Shown: positions 58,301 to 64,000 of the stretch, in pieces
How positions within the stretch are numbered: position 1 is the first letter of the stretch
Layout of the letters: each line of letters begins with the position of its first letter
From: Flavobacterium chilense
Lineage (GTDB): Bacteria > Bacteroidota > Bacteroidia > Flavobacteriales > Flavobacteriaceae
Length of the DNA: 64,000 nucleotides
Direction of reading: 5' to 3'
Assembly (NCBI RefSeq): GCF_001602525.1
Contig: NZ_LSYT01000001.1
Span: forward strand, 248,001 to 312,000
The notes under the pieces: generated by a model
What the model saw: only the letters and a program-made list of their open reading frames with translations
Told to the model about the DNA's origin: nothing
Database searches by the model: none
Program-made: the position numbers and the translations under genes

Positions 58301-59788
58301 ATGAACAGCAAAAATAGTACCATCACTTTAGAAACCTATTTTCAGGATTTTAGACAACACATTGTAGGAATTGATCAGGAATTTTCTTCTCCTTTTGGCA
58401 AAAAAAAGATAATTTATACCGATTGGACTGCCAGCGGAAGGCTCTATCGACCAATTGAAGAGAAACTTCTTAATGAATTTGGGCCTTTTGTAGCCAATAC
58501 GCATACCGAAACTACTGTGTCAGGTACTGCCATGACAAAAGCGTACCATCATGCCAGAAATATTATCAAGCGTCATACTAATGCAAGCAATGATGATGTT
58601 TTGATTACAGATGGAACGGGAATGACTGGTGTTGTCAATAAATTTCAGCGTATTTTGGGTTTAAAAATTCCTGAAAACCTAAAAGATTGCACTGTGGTTC
58701 CTGCAGAAAAAAGACCTGTTGTTTTTATTTCGCATATGGAGCATCATTCGAACCAAACTTCATGGTTAGAAACTATTGCAGATGTTGAAATTATTCCTTC
58801 CTGCGAAAAAGGACTTTTTTGTCTGGACAATCTGGCTTTGTTATTAGAAAAATATGCTGATCGTACAATCAAAATTGCTTCAATAACTTCCTGTTCGAAT
58901 GTTACCGGTTTAAAAACACCTTTTCATGAAGCCGCAAAACTGATGCACCAACACAATGGAGTTTGCTTTGTGGATTTTGCCTGTTCAGGTCCTTATGTTG
59001 AAATTGATATGCATCCCGAAGATCCTGAATCGTATCTGGACGCTATTTTCTTTTCTCCTCATAAATTTCTTGGAGGCCCTGGAACTTCGGGTGTTTTGAT
59101 TTTTAATAAAAAATTATATAATAATATGATCCCCGATTGTCCGGGTGGCGGAACTGTAAGCTGGACCAATCCCTGGGGCGAACATAAATATATTGATAAT
59201 ATAGAGGATCGCGAAGATGGTGGAACTCCCGGATTTTTACAGGTTATCAAAACTGCTTTGGCAATTGAGCTGAAAGAAGAAATGGGAATAGAAAACATTT
59301 TACAGCGTGAACATGAAATTGTTGATTATGTTTTTGACGAATTAGAACCTGTTGAAAATATCAAAATTTTGGCTGGTCAGCACAAAAACCGCTTGGGTGT
59401 GGTTTCATTTTTTATTGAAAACCTTCATTTTAATTTAGGGGTTAAATTGTTAAATGACAAGTTTGGTATTCAAACCAGAGGAGGATGCAGTTGTGCCGGA
59501 ACTTATGGCCATTTTTTATTGCATGTTGATCAGGAAACTTCGAATAAACTGGTTAACGAAATTACAATTGGTGATTTGATTAAAAAACCGGGATGGATTA
59601 GAATGTCTATTCACCCAACAACGACTGATAAAGAAATTGCTTTTGTTTGTGAGAGTATTAAAGATTTGGCTAAAAACCACGAATCATGGGCTTTAGACTA
59701 TACATACAATAAGAACACAAACGAGTTTATACATAAAAACGCAACTTCATTTGAGGATGAATTAGTTGCAGGCTGGTTTAAATCGTAA
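58301..59788 (+). CDS. Class V PLP-dependent aminotransferase/desulfurase-like enzyme
   Basis: A 495-residue enzyme of aspartate aminotransferase fold type I, class V. IIYTDWTASGRLYRPIEEKL (about 35-54), HTETTVSGTAMTKAYHHARN (about 67-86), VFISHMEHHSNQTSWLE near 143, FVDFACSGPYVEIDMHP near 221, the PLP lysine in FFSPHKFLGGPGTSGVLIFN near 250, and RGGCSCAGTYGHFLL with a cysteine pair near 402. It resembles SufS-like cysteine desulfurases and selenocysteine lyases but is longer, so the substrate is unclear. It ends at a clear terminator. Confidence 0.82.
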   Translation: MNSKNSTITLETYFQDFRQHIVGIDQEFSSPFGKKKIIYTDWTASGRLYRPIEEKLLNEFGPFVANTHTETTVSGTAMTKAYHHARNIIKRHTNASNDDVLITDGTGMTGVVNKFQRILGLKIPENLKDCTVVPAEKRPVVFISHMEHHSNQTSWLETIADVEIIPSCEKGLFCLDNLALLLEKYADRTIKIASITSCSNVTGLKTPFHEAAKLMHQHNGVCFVDFACSGPYVEIDMHPEDPESYLDAIFFSPHKFLGGPGTSGVLIFNKKLYNNMIPDCPGGGTVSWTNPWGEHKYIDNIEDREDGGTPGFLQVIKTALAIELKEEMGIENILQREHEIVDYVFDELEPVENIKILAGQHKNRLGVVSFFIENLHFNLGVKLLNDKFGIQTRGGCSCAGTYGHFLLHVDQETSNKLVNEITIGDLIKKPGWIRMSIHPTTTDKEIAFVCESIKDLAKNHESWALDYTYNKNTNEFIHKNATSFEDELVAGWFKS

Positions 59789-59834
59789 TTGGTTTAGATA
59801 CAGATTTTAGCTTTATAACAAACACTTTCTATAC

Positions 59835-59879
59835 AACAAACCCGACAGATTTCAAAAAAACTGTCGGGTTTGTTATTTT
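59835..59879 (+). terminator. Terminator of the aminotransferase gene
   Basis: A perfect 14-bp stem, AACAAACCCGACAG (59835-59848) with CTGTCGGGTTTGTT (59861-59874), then ATTTTC. Confidence 0.8.
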
Positions 59880-59903
59880 CTGAAAAACCTTGAATTTCCG
59901 GTT

Positions 59904-59977
59904 TAGCCCCGATTGTAGCGACATCCTTTTATGGCAGGGTTTGCCATAAAAGATATAACGGAAAGCGGGAGTAATGG
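59904..59977 (-). repeat. Structured intergenic repeat, copy C
   Basis: Read on the minus strand: left flank CCGTTATATCTTTT, central 11-bp perfect stem with a five-base loop (plus-strand CTTTTATGGCA 59926-59936 with TGCCATAAAAG 59942-59952), then right flank AAAAGGATGTCGCTAC and ATCGGGGCTA. It lies between the convergent aminotransferase and permease genes. Confidence 0.85.
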
Positions 59978-60012
59978 TCATGAAAAAGAAATTTTTCTGC
60001 TTCTAAAAAAAA

Positions 60013-61755
60013 CTACATAATCAAACGTACTCCTCCAAGATCTGAAACGCGATAGGAGAACTTGTTTCCAGGTGAGCCAATAAACATGAAGTTTTTAGGG
60101 ATTTTCCATTTTTGAGATAATTCATCGATAATTTCAGGGCCAAAAACACCTTGTATTTCAAGGTATTCAATATCAATGTCATCATAAGCACGATCTAAAA
60201 CTTCAAGATCTTTGATTAATGCTTCGTTATTTGTTGAATCGTTTTTTACGTGTACAATTTTTAGTTTTTTGGTTGTTTCATTTCCCTGAACATACTGCAA
60301 AACTTTATTGAGAATGGCAATATCATCGCCTTTGGTAAAAAAGACAAATTCCTGTGAATTTATTTCAACACTCATTTTTTGCAAATAACGATTGCTTAAA
60401 ATTACCATTCGGCGTAACGGCTGATAAAAATATTCGAGCGCTTCGATTAAAAGTCGTATCAGAATAACACGATTTAACATGATCCCGATAAAAATTAAGG
60501 AAGGAACCATATATTTTAGAAACGTATAAAAAGCATTGATGTTAAGCTCCATGTTTCCGATAAAAGCGGCTATCACAAATAAAACAGCAATAACGACTGA
60601 AATACCTCTCGCACGTTCCGGTCTTGGCAACTTACGGCGTTTGAATTTGAGCAATAAATTTCCAAGTCCAAAGAGCGCCATTACAGCCAGAAAAGAAAAT
60701 GTATAAACACCTGCGAGGGATTCTAAATGTCCCTTTGTGGCAAAAAGTACTGAAATACACAGAACGAGAAAGCTAATTACGATACGATAATGAGAACCTC
60801 TTTTATTTTGTTTTAAAAAGTAATTGGGAAGAATACGGTCCAGTGTCATTCGGTTTAACAATCCTGAAACTCCAACAAACGAAGTCAATACAGCTCCGCA
60901 TAATACTAAAACAGCATCTATTGAAATTAGCCAGGCAAGCCAGGATCCTCCAGTGGTTTGTCCTAAATGAGCCAAAAGAGATTCTTTGTTTTCGCCTACT
61001 TCAGTCAGCGGAATGACACTTATTAAAAGTATCGCAATTACAGGATTAAAAAAGCTAACGATTCCCCACATATTCCGAAGTGTTTTAGGAAAAACACCCT
61101 GTTCTTGTTCTTCGACAAAATTGGCAGAACTCTCAAAACCTGAGATTCCAAGCATTGCGGCTGAAAAGCCCAAAAATAAAGCTGTTTTGATATTTCCTGA
61201 AGCGATAGGAGTTTGCCAGTTGATATGAAATGTATCTAATCCATGGGTGAGAACAAACCACAAAGAAGCGAGGACAAGTAAACTTAAAGTACCAATATGA
61301 GTAACAAAAATAATAACGGCTACAAAGGCAGATTCTCCAATTCCTAATATGGCAAGCCCGGTAAACAAAGCCAAAACTACAACGGTTGCAATTGTTACAT
61401 TTAAGCCATCGAAGATTCCGTGTAAATAATGCATTCCTTCTGATGCCGAAATTACGGCTGTTGCCATATAAGACAAAACCGTTAATGTAGCGGCAAGTGA
61501 GGCTAAACGTTTGGTGGATGTATTTAATAAAACATTGTAAGCGCCTCCGTTTAAAGGAATTGCTCCTACAACTTCTCCATAAATTTTTCTGAACAGGAAT
61601 AAAACAACAGCTACAATTAATAACGAAATCCAGGCATATTGACCTGCATATAAAATGGTAAGTGCCGAAACGTACAAACAAGAGGAACTAATATCGTTGC
61701 CACAAATTGCTGTTGCCTGTAATTGATTTAATTTTTTGTGTACAAGTTCTTTCAT
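60013..61755 (-). CDS. APC-family amino acid permease with C-terminal soluble domain
   Basis: A 580-residue inner-membrane transporter. About twelve helices fill residues 15-425; GEVVGAIPLNGGAYNVLLNT (about 60-79), GISGFESSANFVEEQEQGVF near 205-224 and VGVSGLLNRMTLDRILPNYF near 290-309 are the APC/YfnA-type signature regions. The last 130 residues are soluble (FFTKGDDIAILNKVLQYVQG, DDIDIEYLEIQGVFGPEIID) and resemble a universal-stress-protein-like domain seen on some permeases. The substrate, probably an amino acid or polyamine, is unknown. Confidence 0.85.
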   Translation of the reverse strand: MKELVHKKLNQLQATAICGNDISSSCLYVSALTILYAGQYAWISLLIVAVVLFLFRKIYGEVVGAIPLNGGAYNVLLNTSTKRLASLAATLTVLSYMATAVISASEGMHYLHGIFDGLNVTIATVVVLALFTGLAILGIGESAFVAVIIFVTHIGTLSLLVLASLWFVLTHGLDTFHINWQTPIASGNIKTALFLGFSAAMLGISGFESSANFVEEQEQGVFPKTLRNMWGIVSFFNPVIAILLISVIPLTEVGENKESLLAHLGQTTGGSWLAWLISIDAVLVLCGAVLTSFVGVSGLLNRMTLDRILPNYFLKQNKRGSHYRIVISFLVLCISVLFATKGHLESLAGVYTFSFLAVMALFGLGNLLLKFKRRKLPRPERARGISVVIAVLFVIAAFIGNMELNINAFYTFLKYMVPSLIFIGIMLNRVILIRLLIEALEYFYQPLRRMVILSNRYLQKMSVEINSQEFVFFTKGDDIAILNKVLQYVQGNETTKKLKIVHVKNDSTNNEALIKDLEVLDRAYDDIDIEYLEIQGVFGPEIIDELSQKWKIPKNFMFIGSPGNKFSYRVSDLGGVRLIM

Positions 61756-61898
61756 AGTTATTCAAAAATTTAAACACGATTAACTTAGCAAAAAGAGCAA
61801 CAAACAAGCAAATACTTTGATGAAGGCAAATATAAATAGAAACTAAAAAAAGAATCTTTTAGTTAATCTGAGGTTTTTGAATTTCTAATTTAGCCAAA

Positions 61899-62369
61899 TT
61901 ATTTGGATTCCTGAAACTTTTTAAGAGACAATAATGCCTGTTCCTGAATTTTACTTTGAAAAAAACCTGTCCAACCTAGTAAGTAACCCGTTACACCAAA
62001 AGCCTGTTTAGACCATTTCCAGACATCAAAACTATCTGTATGTTTGATAATTAGTCCGTCCTGAAAAGCAAACTGAGCCGAAATCCTATTGATTACTTTT
62101 CTGTTGGTTTTACTAAAATTATAGGTAGCCACCCATTTTGCAGAACCTGTAAAATCGTCTGCTTTTATGTCTGAGAACTCAATTTTAATATTGCCTTTGC
62201 TTTTTAAGATTAGCATTTCCCACATTTGAGAAACCTGTTCTTCCTTTAGCAAACCAAATGCCGGATCTACAAAATGAATTTTAGGATGGTAACATTCGCT
62301 CATGGTTTTGGCATCAGCATTGGCAAAAGCGGTATAGAACTTTGTTATTAAAGCTTCGTTAGGATTCAT
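61899..62369 (-). CDS. NTF2/SnoaL-like protein
   Basis: A 156-residue protein with the cone-shaped NTF2-like fold: NEALITKFYTAFANADAKTM (about 3-22), SECYHPKIHFVDPAFG near 24, then strands WVATYNFSKTNRKVINRISA near 77 and IIKHTDSFDVWKWSKQAFGV near 108. The pattern is that of SnoaL-like polyketide cyclase/ketosteroid-isomerase relatives, whose pocket binds small hydrophobic molecules. No catalytic residue can be assigned. It is the last of four minus-strand genes beginning before the window end, though separated by 53 bases. Confidence 0.8.
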   Translation of the reverse strand: MNPNEALITKFYTAFANADAKTMSECYHPKIHFVDPAFGLLKEEQVSQMWEMLILKSKGNIKIEFSDIKADDFTGSAKWVATYNFSKTNRKVINRISAQFAFQDGLIIKHTDSFDVWKWSKQAFGVTGYLLGWTGFFQSKIQEQALLSLKKFQESK

Positions 62370-62422
62370 ATAATTGGAAAATTAGACTATAAATATAAGA
62401 TTTATTATACTAAACTATATAT

Positions 62423-62947
62423 TTATAAAGCAGTTATTGCAGCAGCTGTATCGAATGTTTTTTTTGATTTATCGAATGCCGTAGAAAAGTAAGTCATTTT
62501 GTTCGAAGCGGTAAAATATCCGGTTTGATCTCCAAATGCATTTGAGTTTCCTGTAATGATAAATCGGATTCCTTTAATATCTGTTTTTTTAAGCTTTGCA
62601 AATTCTGCAGGAGTAAAGTAATAATATGAAGAGGTTTTGCCGTCTGCTGTTTCTTTTACATTTTTATCCAGACAGGCAATGACATCGGCATTTGCCAAAT
62701 CAACATAAAGTCCGCCGGAGATTCTGGTTTTATCGTTTGCAGTAGCAATGGTTATCTTTAAAATGCCGCCTTTATCTGTTTTGGCAATCTGAATATTTAC
62801 TTCGCCGGTATAAACATATTTTTCACAGATAAAAGTATAATTCTGTGTTGCCGGAAATGGTTGTGAACCTTTTACAGTCATGGTTTCCTGAGCATTTGCA
62901 AATATTGAAATAAACAGTAATAAAAGCAGTGGCATTTTTATTTTCAT
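62423..62947 (-). CDS. Exported protein of unknown function
   Basis: A 174-residue protein with a signal peptide (MKIKMPLLLLLFISIFANA). The mature part is mostly beta (TFICEKYVYTGEVNIQIAKT, GILKITIATANDKTRISGGL) with two cysteines, and ends FDTAAAITAL. I do not recognise the family. It starts 10 bases after the lipoprotein gene on the same strand, so the two are likely co-expressed. Confidence 0.72.
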   Translation of the reverse strand: MKIKMPLLLLLFISIFANAQETMTVKGSQPFPATQNYTFICEKYVYTGEVNIQIAKTDKGGILKITIATANDKTRISGGLYVDLANADVIACLDKNVKETADGKTSSYYYFTPAEFAKLKKTDIKGIRFIITGNSNAFGDQTGYFTASNKMTYFSTAFDKSKKTFDTAAAITAL

Positions 62948-62957
62948 AAGTTTTACT

Positions 62958-63434
62958 TTATTGTTCAGTTAGTTTAGCATCAAATTTTTCATCCCAATCC
63001 ATTGATTTTATGGCAGAAATTAAATTGTTTTCATTCACAAAAATACGCAGTTCTTTATTGGCTACTTTTTTTGTGTACAAGGCATGATAACGGTAAATTA
63101 CTTCTTGTTTGGTTTTGTAGACCCCGTCTAATTTTAAATCTATAAAACTTCCGTAATACTGTCTAAATCTCTGACACGTCTTTGTTAATCTTTCTTCAGT
63201 TGTGTTTTCCATAACTGATGAAGTAACTTCTGTTTCATTAAAAGGTTTAAACTTTGATGTATTACAGGTTTCCAATACGCGTTTCCCCAATTCGTATGCT
63301 TTTCTCTGTTGATTGGCATTTACTTCGGCAGCGGAAACTTTTTTAATTTTTAAATCTTCAGTATCACGACTTATATTTTTCGATTTACATCCAATTAACA
63401 ACAACAAACATATAATCAATCCTGCTTTCTTCAT
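62958..63434 (-). CDS. Putative lipoprotein of unknown function
   Basis: A 158-residue protein with a lipoprotein signal, MKKAGLIICLLLLIGCKSKN; the lipobox L-I-G-C places lipidation at Cys16. The body is helical with a possible coiled coil (EDLKIKKVSAAEVNANQQRK), followed by strands near the C-terminus (YHALYTKKVANKELRIFVNE). Lys at +2 does not signal inner-membrane retention in the E. coli sense; surface location cannot be judged. Six bases after the M23 gene. Confidence 0.75.
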   Translation of the reverse strand: MKKAGLIICLLLLIGCKSKNISRDTEDLKIKKVSAAEVNANQQRKAYELGKRVLETCNTSKFKPFNETEVTSSVMENTTEERLTKTCQRFRQYYGSFIDLKLDGVYKTKQEVIYRYHALYTKKVANKELRIFVNENNLISAIKSMDWDEKFDAKLTEQ

Positions 63435-63440
63435 AACTAT

Positions 63441-64000
63441 TTAAGTAATTTTTAATAATAAGTTGGGGTCAGGACAATTTTCGATATAAAAGTTCAGGTC
63501 GTTTGTATTGCAAACTCCGGGATAATCGCCAGAATAGGCTTGAATATTTTTTATGATTTGAAAATGCACATGTGGCGCATAATCTCCGTTGATTGCTGAA
63601 TCTCCTAAAGAACCAATCTTTTCACCTTTGTTAAAAAATGTCCCAACACTAAGGTTTTCTATACTTTCTAACGACAAATGTCCGTATAAAGTATAAAATT
63701 TTTCATTTTCGACTTCATGCTCTAAAATTATAGTTGGACCATAATCTCCTAATCCAATGTTATTTTTAAAGCTGTGTACTTTTCCGTCAAGCGGAGCTAA
63801 TACGGCTGTATTGGCTTTTGTCCACAAATCGAGACCTATATGAATATTGCGTTCCGGAATGGAATCGCTTTTAAAAATTGTGCTTCTCTGGTATAGCGTT
63901 CTGCCTTCGATATAACCGCCAAAAGCGACTTCGGCATCATTTTTTTTCAGATAGTCTGAAATAAATTGCTCGAACTGAGCAGCGTTTTCCGGTTTAAACG
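63441..64000 (-). CDS. M23-family metallopeptidase, 5' end missing
   Basis: The frame is open to the window end, so the start is outside. The visible 185 codons include the first zinc motif HIGLD (H codon at 63840-63842, D at 63828-63830), then LWTKANTAVLAPLDGKVHSF, YGPTIILEHEVENEKFYTLY, YGHLSLESIENLSVG and the second zinc motif HVHFQ. M23 enzymes cut peptidoglycan cross-bridges or related peptides; family members with degraded sites also act as activators. A TTG at 63827 would give a shorter protein lacking the first zinc motif and is not the true start. Confidence 0.88.
   Translation of the reverse strand, partial: FKPENAAQFEQFISDYLKKNDAEVAFGGYIEGRTLYQRSTIFKSDSIPERNIHIGLDLWTKANTAVLAPLDGKVHSFKNNIGLGDYGPTIILEHEVENEKFYTLYGHLSLESIENLSVGTFFNKGEKIGSLGDSAINGDYAPHVHFQIIKNIQAYSGDYPGVCNTNDLNFYIENCPDPNLLLKIT

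Noticed and set aside
61133..61681. A 182-codon open frame on the minus strand inside the amino acid permease
   Set aside because: It lies in another frame of a clear APC transporter; its Cys/Arg/Phe/Tyr-rich composition is that of an out-of-frame translation.
63441..63827. Complete short M23-like protein starting at TTG 63827
   Set aside because: The frame continues upstream to the window end and includes the HIGLD zinc motif, so the gene is truncated by the window, not short.
1..64000. rRNA, tRNA, insertion sequence, integrase or replication origin
   Set aside because: None was recognised by eye on either strand; a tRNA or covariance-model scan could still find a small RNA gene that I missed.

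Overview
The window looks like a chromosomal segment of a Flavobacterium-type member of the Bacteroidota. It is AT-rich. Many genes follow -7 boxes of the form TAnnTTTG rather than a Shine-Dalgarno sequence. One protein carries a type IX secretion (T9SS) sorting domain. Other markers are a fused CcsBA cytochrome c assembly protein, a bacillithiol-type YpdA reductase and a menaquinone (men) pathway. I see no rRNA, tRNA, CRISPR array, transposase or prophage core, so most of the window is ordinary housekeeping chromosome with a few accessory patches.

Layout. 0-6 kb: a large leucine-rich-repeat T9SS cargo protein cut by the window start, three tandem ExbD-like proteins, a fasciclin protein, an RhtA-type exporter and an unannotated 46-residue gene. 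6-10.7 kb: a duplicated BlaI repressor / M56 (BlaR1-like) metalloprotease operon with one set of operator dyads at its head. 10.7-18 kb: MFS transporter, DUF1684, TatD, TcdA, HAD phosphatase, DUF2911, a TetR regulator and a DUF1348 gene broken by an amber codon. 18-23 kb: a secreted PIG-L deacetylase, a 35-residue membrane peptide, a sodium:solute symporter and a VOC protein, apparently one operon. 23-30.5 kb: envelope proteins, then DUF2520, KdsC, UbiA, Maf and MscS on the minus strand. 30.6-33.7 kb: three overlapping, mosaic fibre-like surface genes. 34-37 kb: ccsBA. 37-42 kb: DoxX, an ECF sigma/anti-sigma pair, a gene-poor stretch with RNA-like structure, glutathione peroxidase, GNAT and a thioredoxin-like protein. 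42-52.5 kb: menD, menB, menA and menC interleaved with CvfB, an M28 peptidase, a metal-dependent hydrolase and a TPR protein. 52.5-64 kb: OmpA/HhH pair, CYTH, YpdA, SelO, MsrA, a class V aminotransferase, an amino acid permease, small secreted proteins and an M23 peptidase cut by the window end.

Functional themes: menaquinone synthesis (MenD, MenC, MenB, MenA; no menE or menF here), cytochrome c assembly, thiol and methionine redox repair (Gpx, MsrA, YpdA, SelO), envelope and surface display, and signal-responsive proteolysis (BlaI/M56).

The most unusual signals lie between genes. A structured element of about 72-87 nt occurs three times with conserved flanks and a central hairpin whose two arms change together. 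Degenerate CTAAGnnn octamers in strict 8-bp phase occur at two sites. There are also long inverted repeats before menC and between menB and menA, a possible pseudoknot near 39.25 kb, and a strong terminator far from any coding sequence at 39.83 kb.
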